From NCBI GenBank assembly GCA_934654755.1, contig CAKUGQ010000020.1, positions 1-30,063 on the forward strand: a stretch of 30,063 nucleotides of DNA, in the 5' to 3' direction. This document shows, piece by piece, positions 8,703 through 16,395 of the stretch (position 1 is its first letter; each line of letters opens with the position of its first letter). The notes beneath the pieces are model-generated. The model was not told where the DNA came from. It saw only the letters and a list, made by a program, of their open reading frames with translations, and ran no database searches. This DNA comes from an uncultured Oscillospiraceae bacterium (GTDB lineage Bacteria > Bacillota > Clostridia > Oscillospirales > Oscillospiraceae). A program made the position numbers and the translations under genes.

Positions 8703-10403
8703 ATGGAGCAGCGCAAGCAAAACTATCTGACCGGTGCGGCAACGCTCTCTATCGCCATTATCGTGGTTAAGGTCATCGGAATGCTCTATAAGATTCCGCT
8801 CAAGCACCTGATCGACGACGCCAGCTTCGGTTACTTTAATACCGCCTATGACATTTACTCGGCGCTGCTGGTTGTCGCCAGTACGGGGCTTCCCGTCGCG
8901 CTCAGCCGGATGATCTCCGAGGCGCAGGCTCTCGGCCGAACACGGCAGGTACAGCGCATTTTCCGCACGGCGCTCGTCGCCTATATCTCCGTCGGCATGC
9001 TCGGCAGCGGCCTGATGATGCTTTTCCCGAAATGGCTGGCAGGCACCGTCATGCATAATCCGAACGCCTTTTATGCCATTGCCGTGCTCGGTCCGTCGGT
9101 GCTGTTCATCTGCATCGCCTCTGCCTGCCGCGGCTACTTTCAGGGCCACGGTGATATGCGTCCGACGGCCGTCAGCCAGATCATTGAAGCCGCAAGCAAG
9201 CTCGTCCTCGGTTTGCTTTTTGCGTGGCTTGTCATCCGCAGCACTACGGACGGCGCTCTGGCCGCCGGTGCGACCATCGGCGGCGTGACGGTCGGTTCTC
9301 TCCTCTCTGCGGTCTACCTGACCGTCCGCTACCGCCGCAACCGTAACCGCCGCGCTCCGCTCACGGGCGAAGCCGACAGCTTCGGCGCGACCGCCAAAAG
9401 GCTCGTCTCCATTGCTCTGCCCATTACACTCGGCGCGATGAGCCTCCAGCTCATCAACCTTCTCGACTCCTCTACGTTGATGGGACGCATCGTCTCCGCC
9501 GCAGAGCAAACGCCCGAGGGCGCACATAACATCGTTGGGACACTGTTGGCCATTGCACGCCAGAACCCGCCCACACTGGAACCGGGACAGACACTGACAC
9601 ACGCCGTCCTCTCCCAGCACGCCGCGGACACTGCCAAGGGCATCTATAACTTTGCGCAGACGATCTTCAACTTTCCTATTGCGTTCATCCCCTGCATCAC
9701 CTCCGCAATTATCCCCGCAATCTCTGCAAATCTCGCGGTAAAGGACGAATCGGGTGTACGAAAGGTACAGAATTCCTCCATGCGGCTGATGAGCCTCATC
9801 GCCCTGCCCTGTGCAGTCGGTCTGTTTGTCCTGGCTGAGCCGATCATGGCGATTCTCGGCGGCTACGGCGGTACAAAGCTGGAGCTTGCTTCGCTTCTTA
9901 TGGCGCTTCTGGCGCCGACCGTAGTCGTCAGCAGCATCACAACCATGCTCATTGCTATGCTTCAGGCGCATGACCATATGGTCATTCCCGTCATCAATAC
10001 GCTGATCGGCAGCACTTTGAAGATCGTTGTCAATTATATTCTTGTCGGCAATCCGAACATTGCCATCCTCGGCGGCCCGATCAGCACTTTCCTGTGCCTG
10101 ACAGTCGTCATGATCCTTGACCTGATCGCCATACATCGTTTGCTGCGCCAACCGCCGAAGCTGCTTGCGCCGCTATGCCGTGCAGGTCTGGCCTCCGTCC
10201 TGATGGGCGCGGCCGCGTGGTTGTGCTATTATGGGTTACGGCACTTCGGCATGGGCACAACGCTCAGCTTCGGTGCAGCACTCCTTCTGGCAGTCGCGCT
10301 CTATGCGGTCTTGGCCATTCGTCTGCGCGTCATCCTGCGCGAGGACTGCCTGCTGCTGCCGAAGGGCGAAAAGCTGGCAAAGCTGCTGCATATCCGTGCC
10401 TGA
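8703..10403 (+). CDS. SpoVB/YabM-like polysaccharide flippase (MOP superfamily)
   Basis: 566 residues, almost entirely hydrophobic, consistent with about 14 membrane helices. The N-terminus (LTGAATLSIAIIVVKVIGML, then YKIPL) is typical of SpoVB/MurJ/Wzx-like lipid-linked sugar exporters in the MATE/MOP superfamily. It is placed in the inner membrane and probably flips an undecaprenyl-linked precursor. AGGAGG sits just before the previous stop, and ATG 8703 follows that stop directly. Followed by HU and RqcP, the order seen around yabM-yabO in Bacillus and Clostridia. In those genomes it may act in spore cortex or peptidoglycan export; no other sporulation gene is visible here. MurJ-type lipid II flipping is the main alternative. 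Confidence 0.85.
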   Translation: MEQRKQNYLTGAATLSIAIIVVKVIGMLYKIPLKHLIDDASFGYFNTAYDIYSALLVVASTGLPVALSRMISEAQALGRTRQVQRIFRTALVAYISVGMLGSGLMMLFPKWLAGTVMHNPNAFYAIAVLGPSVLFICIASACRGYFQGHGDMRPTAVSQIIEAASKLVLGLLFAWLVIRSTTDGALAAGATIGGVTVGSLLSAVYLTVRYRRNRNRRAPLTGEADSFGATAKRLVSIALPITLGAMSLQLINLLDSSTLMGRIVSAAEQTPEGAHNIVGTLLAIARQNPPTLEPGQTLTHAVLSQHAADTAKGIYNFAQTIFNFPIAFIPCITSAIIPAISANLAVKDESGVRKVQNSSMRLMSLIALPCAVGLFVLAEPIMAILGGYGGTKLELASLLMALLAPTVVVSSITTMLIAMLQAHDHMVIPVINTLIGSTLKIVVNYILVGNPNIAILGGPISTFLCLTVVMILDLIAIHRLLRQPPKLLAPLCRAGLASVLMGAAAWLCYYGLRHFGMGTTLSFGAALLLAVALYAVLAIRLRVILREDCLLLPKGEKLAKLLHIRA

Positions 10404-10461
10404 AACGGGCAGAATTCTAAAGAAACACAGGGCGCTTCCGCCCGGAAACCGAGGAATCCAC

Positions 10462-10737
10462 ATGAATAAAAACGAGCTGACCCAGCAGGTCATGAACCGC
10501 TGTGGTCTGAGCAGACACGATGCGGAGCAGGCCGTCAGCGCAGTTTGCGACGCAATCACGGAGGCCGTAGCCGGCGGCGAGCGCGTCCAGCTCACCGGCT
10601 TCGGCACCTTTGAAGCCAGGCAGCGCAACCCGCGCGTCGGCCGCAATCCGAAAACCGGCGAGGCCGTCGAAATTCCCGCCGTTCGGGTACCCGTCTTTAA
10701 GCCTGGGAAAGGGCTCAAGGACGCCGTAGAGCGCTGA
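10462..10737 (+). CDS. hup: HU family DNA-binding protein
   Basis: 91 residues, normal HU length. The N-terminal helical dimerisation part begins MNKNELTQQV. The DNA-binding arm shows GFGTFE, RNPRVGRNPKTGE and VPVFKPGKGLK. HU bends and compacts DNA as a dimer and helps replication and recombination. GAGGAA lies 6 nt before the ATG. A small hairpin (GGGCG, CTTC, CGCCC at 10430-10443) lies in the spacer after the flippase gene, and a perfect 20-bp palindrome follows the stop. Confidence 0.95.
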   Translation: MNKNELTQQVMNRCGLSRHDAEQAVSAVCDAITEAVAGGERVQLTGFGTFEARQRNPRVGRNPKTGEAVEIPAVRVPVFKPGKGLKDAVER

Positions 10738-10742
10738 GTACA

Positions 10743-10762
10743 GGCCCTGCCCGGGCAGGGCC
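10743..10762. other. Perfect 20-nt palindrome between hup and rqcP
   Basis: GGCCCTGCCCGGGCAGGGCC folds into a very stable stem. No T-run follows, so it is unlikely to be a full terminator. It could be an RNA-stability or processing hairpin that sets the hup-to-rqcP expression ratio, since hup is normally made at far higher levels (inference). Confidence 0.6.
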
Positions 10763-10781
10763 GTCCATAGGAGAAAGAAAA

Positions 10782-11027
10782 ATGCGACTCGATAAATATC
10801 TAAAAGTCTCGCGACTCATCAAGCGCCGCACCGTCGCCAATGAAGCCTGTGACAATGCGCGCGTGACCGTTAACGGTAAGCCCGCCAAGGCGTCCTACGA
10901 CGTGAAGGTCGGCGACGTGCTGCGCATTGCCTTCGGCAGCCGGATACTTGCCGTCGAAGTTCTGGCCGTAGCGGATGCCGTACGTAAGGATGACGCTGCG
11001 GCCATGTACCGTGAGCTTCCGGAATAA
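10782..11027 (+). CDS. rqcP: RNA-binding S4 domain protein RqcP (YabO/HSP15 family)
   Basis: 81 residues made of a single S4 RNA-binding domain: MRLDKYLKVSRLIKRRT at the start, then VTVNGKPAKASYDVKVGD. In Bacillus, RqcP (YabO) binds stalled 50S-peptidyl-tRNA and works with RqcH in alanine tailing of stuck nascent chains. Length and motif order match. AGGAGAAAG precedes the ATG. In sporulating relatives this gene is usually followed by yabP, yabQ and divIC; here a terminator follows at once. Confidence 0.92.
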   Translation: MRLDKYLKVSRLIKRRTVANEACDNARVTVNGKPAKASYDVKVGDVLRIAFGSRILAVEVLAVADAVRKDDAAAMYRELPE

Positions 11028-11032
11028 AATGC

Positions 11033-11060
11033 AAAATGCCTCCCTTCGGGAGGCATTTTT
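11033..11060 (+). terminator. Intrinsic terminator after rqcP
   Basis: A 10-bp or longer stem (AAAATGCCTCCC paired with GGGAGGCATTTT, loop TTC) followed by T residues. Flanking A and T runs could let it work in both directions. It ends the long plus-strand operon that begins at recJ or at an internal promoter. Confidence 0.85.
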
Positions 11061-11126
11061 GATGACCGTTTCTATCATGTTGCAGTGTATGACATTGTGG
11101 AAACCGGCAAGAATCATGGGAATCTC

Positions 11127-11156
11127 AAAACGCCGCCCCCTTTCGGGACGGCGTTT
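11127..11156 (-). terminator. Intrinsic terminator after the DUF1576 gene
   Basis: AAAACGCCG and CGGCGTTTT flank a GC-rich loop. On the minus strand the stem ends in TTTT, 14 nt beyond the stop of the membrane-protein gene. It faces the rqcP terminator across a 66-nt convergent gap with no other recognisable element. Confidence 0.8.
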
Positions 11157-11169
11157 TGGTTACGGAAAA

Positions 11170-12501
11170 CTATGCCGTTTTCTGCTCAACGGCAATCTTC
11201 TCATCCTTCGCTCGGAAGAAGTGCTGGAGCACCGGCACAAGGATCATTGCCACAAACGCAGCCGTAAAGCCGCCGTTATACAGGCAGAATCCGCCGTGCA
11301 GATTGGGCACGCTGGTCACAAGACAGAAATGCAGCATTCCTGCCGCAATGCCGAATATGCAGCCGTAGCGCCCGGAAACGGGACTCAGGCCATTGGCAAA
11401 GCACGCGCCGACAATGATCGACTGCGCTGCAATGGTCTGCGCATAGCCGTCGCCGATACACAGCCACTTCATCAGGAAGGAGGCCGCAACATAGCCCAGA
11501 AGAATCGGCAAAACGTTGCGCGGGTGGCTGCCGGAGCAGCAGCATGAGAGCATACAGAACACACAGCCGAGTGTAATGGCGTTAAACGTGGCGCCGATAA
11601 CGTTATAATACGCCACAATAACGAGGCCATAGATGCCGACGTTCATCAGCGCGGCGGCATTGCCGTATTTTGCCGCGAAATCGACCTTATAGCCGGAATC
11701 CTTGAGGAGCTGCCAGTAATCGCGCGGCTTGCAGCCCAAGAGCAGGGCAAAAACAATACACAGTCCGAACACGGCAAAGCAGAAGACGTTTGCCGCGGGC
11801 CAGGAGGCGACGGCATACAGCTCCGACGAGGCAGCGGCGGGAACATCCACGCGCAGCACCTGATACAAAATGCCGCGCAGCAGGAAAGCGCCCAAACCGA
11901 TGGGAACGGCAGCGGAGTAGAGTGAATAGCCCTGATGAACCTTTGATGAGAAAGCCAAGCCGGCCGGCAGGAAAAACCCGACGATCAGTCCGGCGCCCAG
12001 TGCCAACGCCAAGCCGGTCCAGTGGAAACCGATGACTTCAGCATTCGGATAACGCAGCAAAAGGTCGGAAAACAGCGGTGCAAGGCCGGTGGTAAAGAGC
12101 ATCGCGTTGACCTGTGTACCGGGTGCCTGACGCTTCACGGCGCAGTAGACAAATACTCCGATCAGGCCGAACCAGACGTTGACCACGTTGATCCCCCAGA
12201 AGGTGAAGCCGGCGGTCAGAAGGAAAGCCAGCATGGAAGCGGCGTTTGCCTTCGCCTTCGGGAGCTGGAACAACAGGCAGGCAAGCAGGCAAACCAGACC
12301 GGCATTGAGAAATGCTGCAGCGTAGCCGAAGGAAAAGGCGTTGGTTGAAAGCTTTGACGGGCTCATGGCCATCTGCCACATTCCCTTGAACATCTCCGCA
12401 CGGTCAGGCATGGCCGCCGCCGCGACAAAGAGGCACAGGGTGAAGAAGCAGAAGAAAAGCTTCAGGAAGCTGCTTTCGGGCAGCGCACGCAGTTTCTTCA
12501 T
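11170..12501 (-). CDS. DUF1576-like polytopic membrane protein
   Basis: 443 residues with about ten hydrophobic segments from residue ~15 to ~425 and short polar loops. Recognised as DUF1576-like from the overall pattern: an early SPSKL...AAFLNAGL segment, then TFWGINVVN, LFTTGLAPLFSD, and a late FANGLSPVSGRYG. No function is established for this family; a transporter is a reasonable guess from topology only. ATG 12501 lies 1 nt after the folD stop; an in-frame ATG 24 nt upstream would overlap folD and has a weaker context. It is the last gene of the fhs-fchA-folD unit, so a link to folate or one-carbon compounds is possible but unproven. Confidence 0.72.
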   Translation of the reverse strand: MKKLRALPESSFLKLFFCFFTLCLFVAAAAMPDRAEMFKGMWQMAMSPSKLSTNAFSFGYAAAFLNAGLVCLLACLLFQLPKAKANAASMLAFLLTAGFTFWGINVVNVWFGLIGVFVYCAVKRQAPGTQVNAMLFTTGLAPLFSDLLLRYPNAEVIGFHWTGLALALGAGLIVGFFLPAGLAFSSKVHQGYSLYSAAVPIGLGAFLLRGILYQVLRVDVPAAASSELYAVASWPAANVFCFAVFGLCIVFALLLGCKPRDYWQLLKDSGYKVDFAAKYGNAAALMNVGIYGLVIVAYYNVIGATFNAITLGCVFCMLSCCCSGSHPRNVLPILLGYVAASFLMKWLCIGDGYAQTIAAQSIIVGACFANGLSPVSGRYGCIFGIAAGMLHFCLVTSVPNLHGGFCLYNGGFTAAFVAMILVPVLQHFFRAKDEKIAVEQKTA

Positions 12502-12502
12502 A

Positions 12503-13381
12503 TTATGCGCGCTCCGCCGCCTCAATCACATGCTTCATCAGCACGGAGGTGGTTACGCTTCCCACGCCGCCGGGTACGGGCGTAATCGCCTCAACGATCG
12601 GCTCGACGTCTTCAAAGACGGCGTCGCCCGCGATGGCACCCTTACCGCCCTTGCTGTTGATCTTTTCGGCATCCCAGTTGATGGAAACATCGATCACGAC
12701 CTGTCCGGGGCGGACAAAGTCCTTCGTCAGCGAATTCAGAACGCCGGCAGCGGAAACGAGAATATCGGCGTTTCGGCAGATCTCGGCCGTATTGACGGTC
12801 CTGGTATGGCAGACGGTCACGGTGGCATTCTTGCCCATGAGCATCATGGCGGCAGGCTTACCGACAACAAGGCTGCGGCCGATCACAACGGCATTCTTAC
12901 CCTTGCAGTCGATTCCGTAGTAATCCAGAATTTCCATGCAGGCAGCGGGGGTGCAAGGCGCGAAGCCGAGGTCGGCACGGCCCTCAAATACACCGGCATT
13001 GGACAGATCGGTCATGCAATCGACATCCTTTTTCGGGTCGAGACGGTTGCAGATTTCGTCGGTATCGGCCTTGAGATGCTTGGGGAGCGGACGGAACATC
13101 AGAACACCGTGGACCTTCTCATCGGCATTCAGCCGGTCGATCTCCGCCAGTACGGCCTCTTTCGTCGCATCGGCGGGCAGGACGGTCTTTTCAACGGCGA
13201 TACCCAGCAGCTCGGCGCGCTTGGTTGCGCCCTTTTCGTAAGACAGATCGGAGGGGTCCTCACCGATGCGCAGGATGCCCAGCGTGGGGCAGATGCCGCG
13301 CGCCTTGAGCGCCTCGGCACGTTCGATGAGCTTTGCGTTCAGCGCATCGGTAACTTCCTTACCTAATAACAGCTTTGCCAT
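12503..13381 (-). CDS. folD: FolD-family methylene-THF dehydrogenase, altered cyclohydrolase site
   Basis: 292 residues. FolD normally oxidises 5,10-methylene-THF with NAD(P)+ and hydrolyses methenyl-THF. The fold is intact: GRSLVVGKP around 168-176 for the nucleotide, and PVPGGVG around 268-274. By alignment from memory to E. coli FolD, the active-site Tyr is Y48 and the Asp is D121. However, the position of the catalytic Lys (E. coli K54) is A52, and the Gln of the usual VQLPLP stretch is F96 (MFRPLP). Those two residues are needed for cyclohydrolase chemistry in studied enzymes. The adjacent fchA would cover that step. GAGGAG lies upstream of ATG 13381. The annotation is secure at family level; the dehydrogenase-only role is inference. 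Confidence 0.9.
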   Translation of the reverse strand: MAKLLLGKEVTDALNAKLIERAEALKARGICPTLGILRIGEDPSDLSYEKGATKRAELLGIAVEKTVLPADATKEAVLAEIDRLNADEKVHGVLMFRPLPKHLKADTDEICNRLDPKKDVDCMTDLSNAGVFEGRADLGFAPCTPAACMEILDYYGIDCKGKNAVVIGRSLVVGKPAAMMLMGKNATVTVCHTRTVNTAEICRNADILVSAAGVLNSLTKDFVRPGQVVIDVSINWDAEKINSKGGKGAIAGDAVFEDVEPIVEAITPVPGGVGSVTTSVLMKHVIEAAERA

Positions 13382-13405
13382 TTTTCTTTTCTCCTCTGAT
13401 GATGA

Positions 13406-14026
13406 TTACTTGAAGAAGCCGGCCTTGACGGATTCAAAGACGGCATCGGCCTTTTTTCCGTAAACGTCAAGCATCTTGAGACACCTGGCGTTCATCTCCT
13501 CGGCAACGGCACGGTTTTTCAGGGTCTTGGTGTTGATGAAAACGTTGAGTGAAGCGGCCTGAAGCGCCGACTTTACGATAACCGCGCCGCAGCCGGCATC
13601 GGAAACGGCCAAACGGCTGCCCTTGGCGGCAAACACCTCGATGGCGTCAATAGCCTTGCAGCACAGCTCCATGATATGGACGGGAACTTTGCAGGCGGTA
13701 ACGGTGGCCTCCTCCATAACGGCATCCCGGTTCGGGTCGTCCTTCGGAATACCGTAGGCCTTCGACAGGGGGATAAAGCCCTCCGCGTCCGCGGGAACCT
13801 GATCGAGCAGCTCCGTCTGGAGCGCATCACACTGTTTCATCAGTGCAACAATTTCCGCCTCGACATCGGCGTATTTCTTCTTGCCGACGGTCAGAGAACC
13901 GACCATATTGCCCAGAGCGGTGCCCAGAGCGCCGACGAGCGCTGCCGCGCCGCCGCCGCCGGGAGCGGGTTCGTTGGAAGCCAGAACCGCGACGAACTCG
14001 CGGCAGGATCTTGTGGTCATATCCAT
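13406..14026 (-). CDS. fchA: Methenyl-THF cyclohydrolase, FchA/cyclodeaminase family
   Basis: 206 residues, alpha-helical, matching the C-terminal cyclodeaminase domain of formiminotransferase-cyclodeaminase (FTCD_C). The Gly-rich stretch APGGGGAAAL around 22-31, then GNMVGSLTVGKKKY, is the family hallmark. FchA in acetogenic and purinolytic clostridia interconverts 10-formyl-THF and 5,10-methenyl-THF. The alternative, formimino-THF cyclodeaminase, is less likely beside fhs and folD with no histidine or purine degradation genes. The start at 14026 has AAGGAGATA 8 nt upstream. It lies 24 nt from folD and 112 nt from fhs, the latter gap holding a terminator-like hairpin. Confidence 0.88.
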   Translation of the reverse strand: MDMTTRSCREFVAVLASNEPAPGGGGAAALVGALGTALGNMVGSLTVGKKKYADVEAEIVALMKQCDALQTELLDQVPADAEGFIPLSKAYGIPKDDPNRDAVMEEATVTACKVPVHIMELCCKAIDAIEVFAAKGSRLAVSDAGCGAVIVKSALQAASLNVFINTKTLKNRAVAEEMNARCLKMLDVYGKKADAVFESVKAGFFK

Positions 14027-14097
14027 GATAATATCTCCTTATGTTTTATGGCGCAGGGTACGCAATGCCCCATTAAATCGGGGAATATCCGGGAAAA

Positions 14098-14124
14098 GCC
14101 CCGGCAGGGAAAGCCTGCCGGAGC
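14098..14124 (-). terminator. Terminator-like hairpin between fhs and fchA
   Basis: On the minus strand AGCTCCGGCAGG pairs with CCTGCCGGGGCT around a CTTTC loop, with one G-T pair, followed by TTTCC. The short, interrupted T-run suggests partial termination, letting fhs be made in excess over fchA-folD (inference). The core stem is at 14101-14121. Confidence 0.55.
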
Positions 14125-14138
14125 TTGAACGCACGGGA

Positions 14139-15947
14139 TCAGAACAGCCCGCTGACCTTGCCCGTCTCGGTATCCACATCGATACGGCGGTACGCCGGAT
14201 CGGAAGAGGTACCGGGCATCATGGAGATGGTGCCGGCCATCGGGCAGAGGAACTTCGCGCCGCCGTATTCCAGGATGTCGCGGATCGGCAGACGCCAACC
14301 CTTCGGCACGCCCTTCCAGCCCGGCTCGTGGGACAGCGACAGATGGGTCTTGACCATCATGGTGCAGTAGTCGGCATACTTCGGGTCGGACTCGAAGCGC
14401 TTGGCCTTCTCGAGCGCAAGAGGCGCCCAGTCGACGCCGTCGGCGCCGTAGACTTCCTTGGCGATCATCTCGACGCGCTGACGCAGCGGCATCTCGAGCG
14501 GATAGAGGAACTTGATCTCGTTCTTCTCGTTGCACGCATCGACAACGACCTCGGCCAGCTCAATGGCGCCTTCACCGCCGTAACGCCAGTGGTTCGACAG
14601 GGCGCAACGCACGCCGTGTTCGGCACAGAGCTTGCGGATGAGGGCGATTTCGGCATCGGTGTCGGTGTAGAACTGGTTGATGCAGACAACCGGGACGATA
14701 CCGGACTTGCGAATGGTGGCAACATGATGGAACAGGTTCTCGCAGCCTTTCTCAAGCAGGTCGAGGTTCTCCTCGGTGTACTCCTTGGGCAGAGGACGAC
14801 CGGCAACAACGGCCGGGCCGCCGCCGTGCATCTTAAGGGCACGGATCGTTGCAACCAGCACGGAGACGTTCGGGGTCAGGCCGGACAGGCGGGACTTCAC
14901 GTTCCAGAACTTTTCAAAGCCGATGTCGGCGGCGAAGCCGGACTCGGTAACGTGGTAATCGAACAGCTTGAGCGCCAAACGGTCACCGATCACAGAGGAC
15001 TGACCGATGGCGATATTGGCAAAGGGACCGGCGTGGATCAGCACGGGCTGATGCTCGACGGAATAGCACATCGTGGGGTTGATGCAGTTGCGCATCCATG
15101 CGGTCATCGCACCGGCGACCTCAAGATCCTCGGTGGTGACGGGCTCGCCGCTGCGGGAATAGGCGACGACGATCTTGCCGATACGGTCGCGCAGATCCTT
15201 CAGATCGCGGGCGACGGAGAGGATGGCCATCAGCTCGGAGCCGACGGCGATACCAAACTTGGACTCCATCAGGTAGCCGTCCTTCGGACCGCCGATGCCC
15301 ATGATGATGTTGCGCAGACCCTGTGCGCAGAAGTCCATAACCCAGCCCATCTCGACGCGCTTGGGGTCGATGTCCAGGCGCTTCAGGCCGCGCTTGGCGA
15401 GCTGCTCGTCATCGTAGTTGCGCTCGTGCTGCATACGGGCATTGAGCGCGACCATGGCGAGATTGTGGGCGTTCATAATATCGTTGATATCACCGGTCAG
15501 ACCGAGAGAGAACTCGGTCATCGGCATCAGCAGCGCATTGCCGCCGCCGGCAGCGGTACCCTTGACGTTCATGGTCGGGCCGCCGGAGGGCTGACGCAGG
15601 CAGCCGCCGACATTCTTGCCGAGCTTACCGAGGCCTTCGATCAGGCCGAGGGAGGTGGTGGACTTGCCTTCACCGAGGGGGGTAGGGGTAATGGCGGTGA
15701 CTTCGATGAACTTGCCGTCGGGCTTATCCTTCAGACGGTTCATGATCTTGATGAAGTCGAGCTTCGGGGTCTTGCCGTAGGGGATGATCTCCTCGGGCAG
15801 AAGACCGAGCTTCTCACGGAAATAGTCGACCGAGGGGAGCGTGCGTTCCGCTTCCTCCGCGATCTGCCAGTCCTTGTAGACCGTGGGGTCAAGCGTGACC
15901 TTGCCGTTGGCGTCTACATACTTACCGTCCTTGAATTCGATTGCCAT
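14139..15947 (-). CDS. fhs: Formate--tetrahydrofolate ligase
   Basis: Joins formate to THF with ATP to give 10-formyl-THF, the entry to the methyl branch of one-carbon metabolism and a formyl donor for purines and fMet-tRNA. 602 residues, somewhat longer than the usual ~556, with extra residues at the N-terminus. The P-loop-like TPLGEGKST is at 89-97; GGGPAVVAGRPLP in the middle and the ending VSGLF are family typical, so the protein looks complete at both ends. AGGAGG lies 9 nt before ATG 15947. It is first in the operon fhs-fchA-folD and is expressed from a strong promoter through a structured leader. Confidence 0.97.
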   Translation of the reverse strand: MAIEFKDGKYVDANGKVTLDPTVYKDWQIAEEAERTLPSVDYFREKLGLLPEEIIPYGKTPKLDFIKIMNRLKDKPDGKFIEVTAITPTPLGEGKSTTSLGLIEGLGKLGKNVGGCLRQPSGGPTMNVKGTAAGGGNALLMPMTEFSLGLTGDINDIMNAHNLAMVALNARMQHERNYDDEQLAKRGLKRLDIDPKRVEMGWVMDFCAQGLRNIIMGIGGPKDGYLMESKFGIAVGSELMAILSVARDLKDLRDRIGKIVVAYSRSGEPVTTEDLEVAGAMTAWMRNCINPTMCYSVEHQPVLIHAGPFANIAIGQSSVIGDRLALKLFDYHVTESGFAADIGFEKFWNVKSRLSGLTPNVSVLVATIRALKMHGGGPAVVAGRPLPKEYTEENLDLLEKGCENLFHHVATIRKSGIVPVVCINQFYTDTDAEIALIRKLCAEHGVRCALSNHWRYGGEGAIELAEVVVDACNEKNEIKFLYPLEMPLRQRVEMIAKEVYGADGVDWAPLALEKAKRFESDPKYADYCTMMVKTHLSLSHEPGWKGVPKGWRLPIRDILEYGGAKFLCPMAGTISMMPGTSSDPAYRRIDVDTETGKVSGLF

Positions 15948-16086
15948 AAAGCAGCCTCCTTGTTCCGGGATCTTTCACTACCCCCGGAAATATGTAATAC
16001 TCGGCGCCGTGCTTCCAATATCCACAACTCCCGGCGCCGGTGACTCCGGCTTTGCCGGAGGTAATCGATACAAAATTATCGGTTAC
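15948..16086 (-). promoter_or_regulatory. Structured 5' leader of fhs, candidate cis-regulatory RNA
   Basis: About 139 nt between the predicted transcript start and the fhs ATG. It can form, in minus-strand order: an 8/9-bp stem 16085-16077 with 16070-16062; CTCCGGC/GCCGGAG at 16060-16044; a long-range pair of two CGGCGCCG copies (16039-16032 and 16009-16002); and TTCCGGG/CCCGGAA (15989-15983 with 15969-15963) immediately upstream of the ribosome binding site. It does not match the THF or ZTP riboswitch consensus as I recall them. The last hairpin is well placed to affect ribosome access. Confidence 0.5.
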
Positions 16087-16092
16087 AGCCGC

Positions 16093-16121
16093 ATTATAAC
16101 ACGCCCGTTTCATGAAGTCAA
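16093..16121 (-). promoter_or_regulatory. Strong sigma-A promoter for the fhs operon
   Basis: On the minus strand: -35 TTGACT (16121-16116), exact 17-nt spacer, -10 TATAAT (16098-16093). The predicted transcript start is near 16086. Confidence 0.85.
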
Positions 16122-16395
16122 GCGCGAAAAGGGAAATAATTCCCCGGTCTCGGAATATTTAGAAAAAAAGCCGAAAAACGGCATTGGTTTTTGGAAAAAA
16201 TTCCAAAGCAAAGCAGCAAATCCCTAGAAAATCCAGCGGATTTGAGTGACGTTTTGAGCGGTAACGGTGCAAGCAGCCCATAGATGTAAATCAAATCCGC
16301 GCCTGTTGTTATCATTGCGCGGCTCTCCCTGCCGCCGCACAGCGGTTTTTTCATTGCGAGACGAGTGTGTCATTGCAGGTGCGGCAGAAACGATA
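16122..16395. other. AT-rich intergenic segment with small inverted repeats
   Basis: Noticeably richer in A and T than its surroundings. It holds three short hairpins: GCCG-AAAAA-CGGC at 16170-16182, TTTGGAA-AAAA-TTCCAAA at 16190-16207, and AAATCC-AGC-GGATTT at 16229-16243. A remnant of the CATTGCGAG repeat appears from 16351. No supported gene; a 65-codon minus-strand open frame (16118-16315) is discussed under rejected items. Confidence 0.4.

Noticed and set aside
7887..10151. A 754-codon minus-strand open frame opposite the amidohydrolase and flippase genes
   Set aside because: Antisense shadow of two well-supported genes, with His/Asp-rich composition typical of such artefacts.
11061..11126. 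Small RNA in the convergent gap between rqcP and the DUF1576 gene
   Set aside because: Only 66 nt between two terminators, with no promoter or clear fold.
13881..16043. A 720-codon plus-strand open frame opposite fhs
   Set aside because: It is the antisense shadow of a certain gene. High GC at third codon positions keeps the opposite frame open; no motif is recognisable in it.
15948..16086. THF or ZTP riboswitch in the fhs leader
   Set aside because: The gene context fits, but the conserved cores of both classes as I know them are not visible. Kept as an unassigned structured leader.
16118..16315. A 65-codon minus-strand open frame upstream of fhs with a possible GGGAG site
   Set aside because: It runs through the AT-rich hairpin region and its end overlaps the -35 of the fhs promoter. 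The ribosome binding site is weak and no family is recognised, so it is more likely chance or part of a dispersed repeat.
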